Assembly: GCA_905236315.1 (NCBI GenBank)
Contig: CAJOPO010000541.1
Coordinates: forward strand, 1 to 9,543
Source of the DNA: an uncultured Treponema sp.
GTDB taxonomy: Bacteria > Spirochaetota > Spirochaetia > Treponematales > Treponemataceae
Direction: 5' to 3'
DNA: 9,543 bases
Below the pieces are notes generated by a model. That model was not told the DNA's origin. It made no database searches and worked only from the letters and a program-made list of their open reading frames with translations. Numbering within the stretch: position 1 is the first letter of the stretch; each line of letters begins with the position of its first letter. The translations under genes and the position numbers were made by a program. Of this stretch, positions 1 to 6,398 are shown piece after piece.

Positions 1-57
1 GATTCGATAGATTCTTCCACAATGCAACGCCTGCTAGCATTGTGTGTTCAGAATGAC
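1..57. repeat. Imperfect palindromic, interspersed-type repeat element
   Basis: An 8-bp perfect inverted repeat (CACAATGC at 18-25, GCATTGTG at 37-44) is flanked by a second short complementary pair (ATTC at 11-14, GAAT at 51-54), so the stretch can fold into a stem with an 11-base loop. On the minus strand it begins GTCATTCTGA and ends AAGAATCTATCGAATC. That framing resembles, from memory, a family of short intergenic repeats scattered through many bacterial genomes; I cannot confirm copy number here. It lies downstream of the toxin gene and may extend beyond the left edge. It could also act as a weak transcription stop for the toxin-antitoxin operon, but no T-run follows. Confidence 0.45.
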
Positions 58-77
58 ACGTTTAACATAGCATACCT

Positions 78-130
78 TATCGTCTAAGTTCTACCGTCTA
101 AATTCTAAGTTCTCACTCCTATCGTCTAAT
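78..130. repeat. Three copies of an 11-base TAYCGTCTAAN repeat
   Basis: Near-identical units occur at 78-88 (TATCGTCTAAG), 92-102 (TACCGTCTAAA) and 120-130 (TATCGTCTAAT). A related TTCTAAGTTCT lies between the second and third. The units sit between the palindromic element and the stop of the toxin gene and have no coding explanation. The spacing is irregular (14 and 28 bases), so this is not a CRISPR. It may be remnant simple-repeat DNA of the kind that accumulates at intergenic spots. Confidence 0.5.
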
Positions 131-145
131 TACTTTTCATACTTT

Positions 146-427
146 CTAGTCATTAAATAGGTCTGAATGTGTACCTGTCGCAGTCAATGACAAAATAAGT
201 TCATCGTTTTTGTATTTATAAATGAGAAGCCAGTCATTTAAGATATGACACTCCCTATATCCGTTCCAATTTGAATGAAGCAGGTGGTCTTTGTTCTGCA
301 TGGGAAGAGGCTCACCTTTTGCAAGTTTCTCAATAATAGCCTTTAGCAACGAAATGTCATACCCGCGTTTTTTGATAACTTTATATTCCCTTTTGAATCT
401 TGATGTTCGCTCAATGGTGTATTCCAT
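146..427 (-). CDS. Type II toxin, YafQ family (RelE superfamily) mRNA interferase
   Basis: This is the toxin of a type II toxin-antitoxin pair, 93 residues, the usual size for the family. YafQ toxins are ribosome-dependent endoribonucleases that cut translated mRNA and are held inactive by the partner antitoxin. The active-site pattern of E. coli YafQ (His50, His63, Asp67, His87, Phe91) can be matched here: His48, His61, Asp65 followed by Trp66, and the C-terminal TGTHSDLF block with His87 and Phe91. The N-terminal RTSRFKREYK and the LLHSNWNGYRECHI stretch are also typical. All expected catalytic residues are present, so the toxin is probably active. The ATG follows the antitoxin stop with no gap (TAAATG), and its ribosome site GGAGG (433-437 on the plus strand) lies inside the end of the antitoxin gene, which implies translational coupling. 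Family call is firm; cellular target is inferred from the family. Confidence 0.9.
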   Translation of the reverse strand: MEYTIERTSRFKREYKVIKKRGYDISLLKAIIEKLAKGEPLPMQNKDHLLHSNWNGYRECHILNDWLLIYKYKNDELILSLTATGTHSDLFND

Positions 428-661
428 TTAGTCCTCCGAATCCAAATCGGCGAACAAAGCTTCGACACTATTAAATTTTTTTGCATTCGGGTCATTGAGC
501 ATTTGCTCGCTTTCTTCCAACGCAGCGGTAAGTTCTGCGCTTGGAACTTCTGAGGCTGTATCTTTGACTCGGAACAAAATGAAATCGAAGAAGTCAGAAA
601 CTTCATCAAGATACTGCTCAGGTATCATTTTTAGTTTTTCTGCAACAACGGCATAAGGCAT
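428..661 (-). CDS. Antitoxin of the YafQ-like toxin (DUF2281-like N-terminus, RelB-like C-terminus)
   Basis: This is the small acidic antitoxin encoded directly upstream of the toxin, 77 residues from the chosen start. I chose the ATG at 659-661 because AGGAG sits seven bases before it; an in-frame ATG at 674-676 would add five residues (MRRKT) but lacks a visible ribosome site. Residues 7-31 (AEKLKMIPEQYLDEVSDFFD and on) look like the DUF2281/VapB-type helical segment and not the ribbon-helix-helix of RelB or DinJ. Residues about 44-77, ending in SVEALFADLDSED, resemble the RelB/DinJ tail that wraps the toxin. The expected role is to bind and neutralise the toxin and, with it, to repress the operon. 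The DNA-binding mode is unclear because no standard RHH motif is obvious. Identification rests mostly on gene order and the tail. Confidence 0.82.
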   Translation of the reverse strand: MPYAVVAEKLKMIPEQYLDEVSDFFDFILFRVKDTASEVPSAELTAALEESEQMLNDPNAKKFNSVEALFADLDSED

Positions 662-685
662 AGTTTTTCTCCTCATATAAGCTCA

Positions 686-699
686 GAAGTTAAAACTTC
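686..699. promoter_or_regulatory. Palindrome just downstream of the TA promoter, probable operator
   Basis: GAAGTT-AA-AACTTC is a perfect 6+6 palindrome lying between the predicted transcription start (about 704) and the antitoxin ribosome site. Type II antitoxin-toxin complexes normally repress their own promoter through such palindromes, so this is the best operator candidate. The function is inferred from position. Confidence 0.45.
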
Positions 700-710
700 C
701 AAACAGTGTT

Positions 711-719
711 ATTATATCA
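711..719 (-). promoter_or_regulatory. Extended -10 promoter of the toxin-antitoxin operon
   Basis: On the minus strand the sequence reads TGATATAAT, a perfect TATAAT box (711-716) with the TGn extension. No good -35 box is found at the normal distance, which fits an extended -10 promoter. Transcription would start near 704, about 43 bases before the antitoxin ATG. Confidence 0.6.
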
Positions 720-929
720 CAAAAACTCAGTTATAAAACAGTGCTATAAAAAATTCGATAGTGTTACAGAAAGTATGATAAAATCTTCAAGTACCATTTT
801 GAACAAAAGGCGTTGCCAGCGAAAAATCCATAATTTGCTAAAATATAGCATACATTTCGTAACACTTCCAAAAACTAAACTACAATGCCCCCTTGAAAAT
901 TTATTTCCCTGTTAATTTATCATAAAATC

Positions 930-958
930 TTGCCGTAAAATAAAATATAGTTTATCCT
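930..958 (+). promoter_or_regulatory. Possible promoter of the lipoprotein-LysM operon
   Basis: TTGCCG (930-935) and TATCCT (953-958) are each four of six matches to the consensus boxes, with an ideal 17-base spacer. This would give a leader of roughly 67 bases. A second possibility is TTAACT (983-988) with TATATA (1008-1013) at 19 bases, closer to the gene. In such AT-rich DNA neither is secure. Confidence 0.3.
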
Positions 959-1031
959 ATTTATAAGATGTCCAAAAGTTTTTTAACTTTCTAAGCATAT
1001 CTATTGTTATATATAAACAAAAGGAGGCATA

Positions 1032-2111
1032 ATGATAAAGTCAAAAAAAATATTCGCCGCCATAATGATTTGCACAAGTTTCTTCTTTGCGTGTAAATCT
1101 GCACCCGATGATTCAACGGCTAACTCACTTGTAGATACCTCTAACCTTGATAATGACAACGACACCGACTCTTCTAGCACAGAAACAACAGAAGACACAA
1201 ATACTTCTTCAAAAGCAAATATACAAGACTACCTTAATAATATAGAAGAATCTAGAAAAGCCGCTATAGACGCAGGGGCAGATAAGGACTTTGCAAACGC
1301 CTTTAACGCAGCAGATTCTGAATATGCCAAAATAAAAAAGGCAACCTTAGAAGGAAAAGAAAATACATTTTCTGAAGACGAACTAAAAGACCTAGATATG
1401 CGCTACAAGGCACTTGCTACTTTAGAAGAAGCAAAGGCAAAAAAAGAACGCATAGACACTTTAGGCTTTGCTTCTTATGACCAAAAAACTTATGACACAT
1501 CTAGTGAAACGCTAGATAAACTTTCTTCTAATGATATAGGAAATCTCTCTGGTAGCGATTTTTATAAGCAAGCAGAGCAAACAGACGCAGGCTTTAAGAA
1601 AGTTTTAAATACTGCATTTACAAAACTTGCATCCGAAGAACGCTCTAAAGCCTTTAAGGCAAAGCAGCAGGCAGACAGCGTAAAAGCCTATGTTTCAAGA
1701 ACGGAAGACTACAATAAAGCCGTTTCTGACTATAAAACAGGAGACACCCGCCGTGCTACCGACCCAGAAACCGCATATAATAGCTATAAATCTGCAAACG
1801 AAAAGTTTACCACCTTATATGATGAGATTTCTGTAGCTCGTGCAGAAGCCCAACGCCGCATAGAAGAAGCAAAGGCTCGTGTAGCACAAAGCCAAGCAAA
1901 TGCACAACAGGCTGACGAAGATTCCCCCTTAGGCGAGGAAGAAGTGGAAGGCATAGAGGAAGAAGATACATCTTTACTAGAAGAAGATGATTTTTCTGAA
2001 GACCAAACTCAAGCAGAAGTGGAAGATATTGGCGAGCAAGGTGAAGTTCAAGATGAACAGATAGAAGAAAAGTCTGAAAGTCCTAAAACAGAAGCAGAGG
2101 AGGAGTTATAA
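1032..2111 (+). CDS. Acidic helical lipoprotein (spirochaetal, function unknown)
   Basis: A 359-residue exported lipoprotein. Residues 1-20 are a lipoprotein signal peptide with a hydrophobic core, and the lipobox reads FFFA then Cys21, a relaxed form common in spirochaetes; Cys21 would be lipidated. Residues 24-60 are a Ser/Thr/Asp linker. Residues about 61-290 are rich in Ala, Lys and Glu and look helical, with repeated AY/Y-K-A patterns resembling DUF4398-like helical hairpins. Residues 295-359 form a very acidic, disordered-looking tail (for example EEEVEGIEEED). AGGAGG at 1022-1027 lies four bases before the ATG. The stop overlaps the next gene's ATG by one base (TAATG), so it is translationally coupled to the LysM protein. 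I infer a structural or scaffolding role at the periplasmic face of a membrane. No enzyme motif is seen, and no named family is assigned. Confidence 0.85.
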   Translation: MIKSKKIFAAIMICTSFFFACKSAPDDSTANSLVDTSNLDNDNDTDSSSTETTEDTNTSSKANIQDYLNNIEESRKAAIDAGADKDFANAFNAADSEYAKIKKATLEGKENTFSEDELKDLDMRYKALATLEEAKAKKERIDTLGFASYDQKTYDTSSETLDKLSSNDIGNLSGSDFYKQAEQTDAGFKKVLNTAFTKLASEERSKAFKAKQQADSVKAYVSRTEDYNKAVSDYKTGDTRRATDPETAYNSYKSANEKFTTLYDEISVARAEAQRRIEEAKARVAQSQANAQQADEDSPLGEEEVEGIEEEDTSLLEEDDFSEDQTQAEVEDIGEQGEVQDEQIEEKSESPKTEAEEEL

Positions 2112-2809
2112 TGAAAAAAATACTTATACTGGCAGCATTTGCAGTTATTAGCACAACTTCTCTTTTTGCGGCAAGCTATACAAACAATAAATATCAAAAA
2201 CTTGCTCGTGAATATACACAAAAAGCACAAAAAGCATTAGACGCAGGTCATTACGATTTAGCAGAGGAATACGCTGCCGAAGCAGAAAAAAATGCAGAAC
2301 TTTCTGACGCTTTTATAAAGAATATGCTATCTAGGGCAAAAGCAGAAGAAACTTTAGCAAAGGCAAAGAAAAAACTTGATTATGCAGAATCCGTGCAAGC
2401 AGAATTAAACTTTCCGCTTGCATATAAGGCAGCACAGGAATATTATGCACAGGCTCAAGAAGCCTTTAGTGCAGAAGAATGGGAAAATGCAGAAGCCTTT
2501 GCTATGCAAGTGTTAGATGCCCTTGCTGATGTTAGAGAAGTTACCCCACTACCTAAGTTCTATATAGTTAGACCTTGGGCTTTAACAAAAGACTGCTTCT
2601 GGAATATATCAGGTCGCCCTTACGTATATAACAATCCTTTCTTATGGGAAAACTTATACGAGGCTAACAAAGGCAATATACCTCAGCGCAATAACCCCAA
2701 TCTTATTTTACCAGGTATGAAGATGGAAATTCCTTCTATATCTGGAGAATATAGAGATGGTGTATATAGTCCAGATGCAGATTACGAAGCATTTAATGCA
2801 AATCGTTAG
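2111..2809 (+). CDS. Secreted LysM-domain protein with DUF4398-like helical region
   Basis: A 232-residue periplasmic protein predicted to bind peptidoglycan. A signal peptide covers residues 1-20 (cleavage likely after SLFA). Residues about 25-140 are repeated Ala/Glu-rich helices built around motifs such as GHYDLAEEYAAEAEKNA and EEWENAEAFAMQVLDAL, which resemble the DUF4398 or TPR-like helical repeats of envelope proteins. Residues about 149-208 are a LysM domain: YIVRPW at its start, a DCFWNIS turn, then LWENLYEANKGNI and LILPGMKMEIP. It has the long inserted loop (GRPYVYNNP) that I associate with treponemal LysM proteins. GAGGAGGAG lies five bases upstream inside the lipoprotein gene, and the start overlaps its stop. 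The pair likely acts together, with one member tied to membrane by lipid and the other to the wall by LysM; that partnership is inferred from coupling. No terminator is obvious after the stop. Confidence 0.88.
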   Translation: MKKILILAAFAVISTTSLFAASYTNNKYQKLAREYTQKAQKALDAGHYDLAEEYAAEAEKNAELSDAFIKNMLSRAKAEETLAKAKKKLDYAESVQAELNFPLAYKAAQEYYAQAQEAFSAEEWENAEAFAMQVLDALADVREVTPLPKFYIVRPWALTKDCFWNISGRPYVYNNPFLWENLYEANKGNIPQRNNPNLILPGMKMEIPSISGEYRDGVYSPDADYEAFNANR

Positions 2810-2822
2810 AGTTTTATCTCAT

Positions 2823-3368
2823 TTACTTACCATATTGTTCGCGATAAAGGCATAGAGCGGCTGCCATAAGTGCATGGGGACAACTTTTGCTCCCCATAAT
2901 CTTAAAAACTTCGCTCTGTGGCATTTGCATATAGTTAAGATACTCATCAGAATCAAGATTTTGCTTACCAGAAAAAGACAAATTCTCTGCACAAAATACA
3001 TAAACATGATTTGCAAAAAGAGCAGGATTAGGATTCATTTTTCCTAAAAGAGTAAGTTTACCAGCGGTAGCCCCAGTTTCTTCTTTTAATTCCCTCCTTG
3101 CCCCCACATCTGCACTCTCTCCATTATCAATAACGCCACCTGGAAACTCTATGCTAAGGGCTTTTTCTCCATGTCTCCATTGCTTTACCATAAGAAAATC
3201 ATCATTTAAGACAGGAATAACTATCACCCAGTCGTGCGCTTCATTTACTATGTAGTCGCCTTCTATTCCCTTTGGTCCCCTACTATGACGGCTAGTTACA
3301 GTGAATACTGGAGTCTTGTAGAGTTCCGTCCTACTCTCTTCTTGCCACAATAAATCTTTATCTTCCAT
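2823..3368 (-). CDS. Nudix hydrolase, ADP-ribose pyrophosphatase type
   Basis: A 181-residue cytoplasmic Nudix hydrolase. These enzymes cleave nucleoside diphosphates linked to another moiety; the ADP-ribose type yields AMP and ribose 5-phosphate and uses Mg2+ or Mn2+. The Nudix box is complete: Gly78, five residues, Glu84, seven residues, then Arg92-Glu93-Leu94-x-Glu96-Glu97-x-Gly99-Ala100. Ahead of it are the YIVNEAHDWVIVIPV strands and the EFPGG turn (74-78). A proline (Pro115 within MNPNPALF) lies about 15-16 residues after the box, the position used to tell ADP-ribose pyrophosphatases from other Nudix enzymes. AAGGAGG lies seven bases before the ATG. It ends 13 bases from the LysM gene, convergent, with no hairpin between. 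Substrate is inferred, not shown; another nucleoside diphosphate sugar is possible. Confidence 0.9.
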   Translation of the reverse strand: MEDKDLLWQEESRTELYKTPVFTVTSRHSRGPKGIEGDYIVNEAHDWVIVIPVLNDDFLMVKQWRHGEKALSIEFPGGVIDNGESADVGARRELKEETGATAGKLTLLGKMNPNPALFANHVYVFCAENLSFSGKQNLDSDEYLNYMQMPQSEVFKIMGSKSCPHALMAAALCLYREQYGK

Positions 3369-3412
3369 AAATAATTCCTCCTTTTATTTTTCGTTTACAA
3401 ATAAAGAAAACA

Positions 3413-3448
3413 GTTATAAAATATTTTTTAGGAAGTATTCCAAAACTT
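3413..3448 (-). promoter_or_regulatory. Possible promoter of the Nudix gene
   Basis: On the minus strand AAGTTTTGGAA (3438-3448) includes a -35-like TTGGAA, followed after 19 bases by TATAAC (3413-3418). The same 11-mer at the same distance from a -10-like box lies upstream of the gene at 6715-8286, which supports the call slightly. The palindrome GGAA-GTA-TTCC (3431-3441) overlaps it. Confidence 0.3.
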
Positions 3449-3456
3449 ACACAATT

Positions 3457-3485
3457 TTGAAACACATTCCCTAAGAAAATAATAT
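3457..3485 (+). promoter_or_regulatory. Promoter candidate for the DUF5692-like gene
   Basis: TTGAAA (3457-3462) and TAATAT (3480-3485) are separated by exactly 17 bases, a good vegetative promoter. It would start transcription near 3492, inside the AGGAG ribosome site (3491-3495), giving a leader of only about 12 bases. An upstream alternative is TTTACA (3394-3399) with TAAAAT (3417-3422), also 17 bases apart, which would give a leader of about 75 bases. Confidence 0.45.
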
Positions 3486-3503
3486 AAAAAAGGAGAAAAT
3501 ACA

Positions 3504-4613
3504 ATGTTTTTTCAACTTTATGGTGCGTCTTCAGTATTCCAAGTGTTAGGCTGGGTACTAGTATTTTGCGGTCTTATTCTAACAAATGAAATTGCTCGTC
3601 GCACAAAGGCAGGGGGTATATTCATCTTTATCATACTTCCCCTAGGATTAACAATATACTTTATAGCAGTAGCCTTAGGTGCTACTATGGGAGCGCAGTG
3701 GGCACTTAATAACCCAACTTACATACACATGAACAGTTGGTTCCACTATGCAAAACTATATGCGGCAGACATAGGCTGTGTTGGTTTTATGATGATAAAA
3801 TACAAGTGGGGCATAGGCAAAAAACATTGGTTCCGTGCTTGGCCATTTGTAATCGTAGGCATAAACATTCTTATTGCTGTAGGCTCTGACTTTGAAAGTG
3901 CCATAAAAGGTTCTCTTGCCTTTGCACAAACAGGCACACGCTGGTGGAAGTCTTCTGAAGGTGTATGGCTATACGGAGGCTGGTGGAACTGGGCAAACGG
4001 CATTGCAGGCATTATCAATATACTATGTATGACAGGCTGGTGGGGAGTTTATTCTTCTAAAAACAAGCAAGACATGGTATGGCCAGATATGACTTTTTGG
4101 TTCATTCTAGCTTATGATGTTTGGAACTTTGAATACACATATCTAAACTTACCAACTCATGCTTGGTACTGTGGTCTTGCCTTACTTTTAGCTCCAACCT
4201 TTGCTGCAACATTCTGGAACAAGGGTGGCTGGATTCAAAACAGAGCAAATACACTCGCAATATGGTGTATGTTTGCACAAGTGTTCCCGATGTTCCAAGA
4301 TTATAGTCGTTTTTCAGTTCTTCCTTCCCTATATCAAAACGCAGGAAATATGACAGCCCTAGACATGACACATATAAACAGCGTAAAGGACTTTCTTGCT
4401 ACAGGCATTACAGCAAATCCAAGTACGCAAGGTCTTATAGCAGTCCTTTCCATAGCCATAAATGTTATCGCTCTATCTGTTATAGTAAAACGCTCTAAAG
4501 AACAGAAGAAAAATCCTTATACAAATGAAATATTTGTAGGCACAAAAGACTTTGAAGAAGCTATGGCTCGTACAGATATGGAAGACGTAAAAGCCGCTCG
4601 CTCTGGAAACTAG
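3504..4613 (+). CDS. Polytopic Trp-rich membrane protein, DUF5692-like
   Basis: A 369-residue integral membrane protein of unknown function, resembling from memory the family DUF5692. About nine hydrophobic segments can be placed: near residues 10-27, 38-59, 83-98, 111-127, 165-183, 195-212, 219-238, 248-265 and 308-329, followed by a charged cytoplasmic-looking tail of about 40 residues. It holds about 21 tryptophans (near 6%), clustered at RWW (146-148), GGWWNW (158-163) and GWW (178-180). The DVWNFEYTYLNLPTHAWYCG stretch (205-224) looks like a conserved core, with polar Asp, Asn, Glu and His between two helices. There is no signal peptide and no transporter or enzyme motif I know. AGGAG lies eight bases before the ATG. 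It appears to be transcribed alone, divergent from the Nudix gene. A role in moving or modifying a hydrophobic substrate is only a guess. Confidence 0.85.
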   Translation: MFFQLYGASSVFQVLGWVLVFCGLILTNEIARRTKAGGIFIFIILPLGLTIYFIAVALGATMGAQWALNNPTYIHMNSWFHYAKLYAADIGCVGFMMIKYKWGIGKKHWFRAWPFVIVGINILIAVGSDFESAIKGSLAFAQTGTRWWKSSEGVWLYGGWWNWANGIAGIINILCMTGWWGVYSSKNKQDMVWPDMTFWFILAYDVWNFEYTYLNLPTHAWYCGLALLLAPTFAATFWNKGGWIQNRANTLAIWCMFAQVFPMFQDYSRFSVLPSLYQNAGNMTALDMTHINSVKDFLATGITANPSTQGLIAVLSIAINVIALSVIVKRSKEQKKNPYTNEIFVGTKDFEEAMARTDMEDVKAARSGN

Positions 4614-4635
4614 ATTTTAGACATATTACAAAATG

Positions 4636-4666
4636 GGGTGTGCCACAAAAAGTATGTTGCACATCC
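4636..4666 (+). terminator. Weak stem-loop after the DUF5692-like gene
   Basis: GGGTGTGC (4636-4643) pairs with GCACATCC (4659-4666) as an 8-bp stem with one G-T pair and a 15-base loop. It is not followed directly by a T-run; the nearest (seven T at 4691-4697) is 24 bases away. It may end transcription of the gene just upstream, or be only an mRNA end structure. Confidence 0.35.
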
Positions 4667-4704
4667 TTAATGCCATACCTACTACATAACTTTTTTTGAA
4701 GTCT

Positions 4705-4735
4705 TTGAAAGTCGGTAAATTTAATTGACTATAAT
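4705..4735 (+). promoter_or_regulatory. Promoter of the DUF5312-like gene
   Basis: A perfect TATAAT (4730-4735) has TTGAAA (4705-4710) 19 bases upstream. The box overlaps the region where a longer TTG-started frame would begin, so that longer start can be ruled out if this promoter is used. The transcript would begin near 4742, about 13 bases before the chosen ATG. Confidence 0.55.
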
Positions 4736-4754
4736 TCAAGAATTGCGTATAGTA

Positions 4755-6302
4755 ATGGGTATGGCAAATGGTAATTTCTTTCAAAATGTAATAGCATCGC
4801 TTTTAGGTGGTAATGACCCAGAAGCTATCAAAAAAAGGATGCTTAAAAACATTGCAAAAAATCTCTCTAAAACAAAGTTTCATTTTTATAAGTATTCAAG
4901 TGACACAATAGACATTTCTTTGCCTAAGTTTTTTTACGAAATATACAAAGTTATATCGCCTGCACAAATAATGTTCCAGAATTCAAATCAGACAGCATTA
5001 AAAAAAGCAGTAATAAATCTTTCCCTTACAGAAAAACAACTTGAATATATGGATTCTTTTTCAGAAGAGTCTATAGAAGCGCAGTCTAGAGATATGGAAA
5101 TAAAAGCCTTGCAAAAGAAAGTATTGCAAGACTTAAACGCTTTTACAGCAAGTTTTGACAGTAATAGAATAACGGCAGTAGATGCCACATATACAAAATT
5201 GCTTTTACTTAGCAACTTCTGTACCTTTGATTATTATTTTCTATTAAAGAAGTTTGATTCTTCATTAAAGGAACATGATTTTAACCTACAGCCTAAGTTT
5301 CAACCTTCCTTAAAGTCTTCATATATTTCAGAAGACTTAAAAAACTTTACAGCAGTAGCATGGACACTTCCCCTAGAAGCTGATTGGAGCGATGTATTCC
5401 AGTTGCTCAAAAGACTAAAGGGCGTAGAACCCATAACCTTAAACGCTTGGAAAAAAGTTTTATCACGCCTAAAAGTTATAAAAGAACGAAATGTTTTTGA
5501 GATGATGATACAACTCATAAGCAAAAATCCTGGCTATAAAGAAAACATTAAGGGCGAAGAGTTCCACATTATGGACGATTTCATCTCTAATGTGAAAAAG
5601 CAAGCAGAGGAAGTTGTAGATAGTCTTAAGAGAAAGCAGACTGAAGGCAAGATAGATGGGCTTCTTGTTCAAGTTTTTGGAACAACATCTATAGACTCTT
5701 TAAGAAATTACAATGAATCAAGCAGCGGAATGTTTGAGAGAAAGAATTTTAACGGCTACATATATTGCGACCCATTGCGTTACTTAAAGCAGTTTTTGCT
5801 AGACTTTACAAAGCGCGATATGAGGGAGATTTCTGATATTCTATTAGTTCGTGGTGAATGGGCTACTCAACAACTTGCAAAACCAATGAGCGAAGCCTAT
5901 CATCAGTTGCTTGAAGTATCAGAAAATATCACTGTTTTAGACTCTAAACTTGCAGAAAATGGTGAATATGGCGTAAAGCTAAAGACCCTTTTACCACGTT
6001 CTGATAGAGATAAAGAAGCACGCAATATAATAAATACAGTCTTAGGGGACGCTAATGATGAAGCCGCTCGCCTTATAACACAGGCTGCAAAGAATTATAT
6101 TGTTTATGACAGAAACTTAAAGATGGCTCTTGAAGATTTTGTAAAGGTTCCTCATAGCGAGTTAATAATAAACTGGAAAGAGTTAGACCACTTTGCAGAG
6201 GGAAACTTAAAGCAGATGTGTGTGGATGCATATAAAAAGATTTACTTGTTTGTACAACTCATTCAAAACTTTAATATCTCAACTCGTGAAGCAGAAAAGT
6301 AA
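4755..6302 (+). CDS. DUF5312-like spirochaete protein of unknown function
   Basis: A cytoplasmic protein of about 515 residues that I recognise, from memory, as a member of a family found in spirochaetes (DUF5312). No signal peptide, membrane segment or catalytic motif is visible. The N-terminal block (NVIASLLGGNDPEAIKKRML, LSKTKFHFYKYSSD) precedes a mostly helical body; the later LPLEADWSDVFQLLKRLKGV, GYIYCDPLRYLKQFLLDF and KTLLPRSDRDKEARNIIN stretches are the parts that look most conserved. The frame is open from a TTG at 4725, but that codon overlaps a perfect -10 box, so I prefer the ATG at 4755; the ATG at 4761 (MANGNFFQ) is equally possible. Neither has a clear ribosome site and the predicted leader is very short. 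The gene is transcribed alone and converges on the 84-residue orphan across a strong hairpin. Function unknown. Confidence 0.83.
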   Translation: MGMANGNFFQNVIASLLGGNDPEAIKKRMLKNIAKNLSKTKFHFYKYSSDTIDISLPKFFYEIYKVISPAQIMFQNSNQTALKKAVINLSLTEKQLEYMDSFSEESIEAQSRDMEIKALQKKVLQDLNAFTASFDSNRITAVDATYTKLLLLSNFCTFDYYFLLKKFDSSLKEHDFNLQPKFQPSLKSSYISEDLKNFTAVAWTLPLEADWSDVFQLLKRLKGVEPITLNAWKKVLSRLKVIKERNVFEMMIQLISKNPGYKENIKGEEFHIMDDFISNVKKQAEEVVDSLKRKQTEGKIDGLLVQVFGTTSIDSLRNYNESSSGMFERKNFNGYIYCDPLRYLKQFLLDFTKRDMREISDILLVRGEWATQQLAKPMSEAYHQLLEVSENITVLDSKLAENGEYGVKLKTLLPRSDRDKEARNIINTVLGDANDEAARLITQAAKNYIVYDRNLKMALEDFVKVPHSELIINWKELDHFAEGNLKQMCVDAYKKIYLFVQLIQNFNISTREAEK

Positions 6303-6349
6303 GATAACAGGGCTTCTTGTTAGTCATTTTGAACTTGTTTAAAAAACAA

Positions 6350-6378
6350 TACCCCCGAATGTAGAGCGTTCGGGGGTA
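6350..6378 (-). terminator. Strong GC-rich hairpin terminator between convergent genes
   Basis: ACCCCCGAA (6351-6359) pairs perfectly with TTCGGGGGT (6369-6377), extended by one more A-T pair outside and a short wobble inside. Read on the minus strand it is followed by TTGTTTTTT, a near T-run, so it best serves the 84-residue gene that ends at 6399. On the plus strand, AACAAAAC follows instead of T, but the stem could still stop transcription arriving from the DUF5312-like gene. Confidence 0.8.
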
Positions 6379-6398
6379 ACAAAACTAAATCATATTTT

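Larger units (their letters stand above)
677..1031. other. Intergenic region between divergent TA operon and lipoprotein operon
   Basis: About 355 bases without a convincing gene. The left part holds the toxin-antitoxin promoter and palindrome. A frame open at 706-915 (plus strand) has no ribosome site, overlaps that promoter and has no recognisable protein. To the right, a 6-bp inverted repeat AAAGTT/AACTTT (975-980, 985-990) flanks TTTT and would lie in the lipoprotein leader. The rest is AT-rich sequence in which I see nothing specific. Confidence 0.6.

Noticed and set aside
78..130. Possible small CRISPR array
   Set aside because: Units are only 11 bases with spacings of 14 and 28 bases, no unique spacers of regular length and no cas genes.
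662..676. Upstream ATG (674-676) for the antitoxin
   Set aside because: The AGGAG site lies between this ATG and the one at 659-661 and serves the latter.
706..915. Plus-strand open frame of 69 codons in the intergenic region
   Set aside because: It begins at GTG with no ribosome site, overlaps the toxin-antitoxin promoter and gives a protein with no recognisable features.
3746..4371. Minus-strand open frames inside the DUF5692-like gene
   Set aside because: They are shadows of a well-supported membrane protein gene and encode nothing recognisable.
4725..4754. TTG start for the DUF5312-like protein
   Set aside because: The codon overlaps a perfect TATAAT box and has no ribosome site; ATG 4755 or 4761 is more likely.
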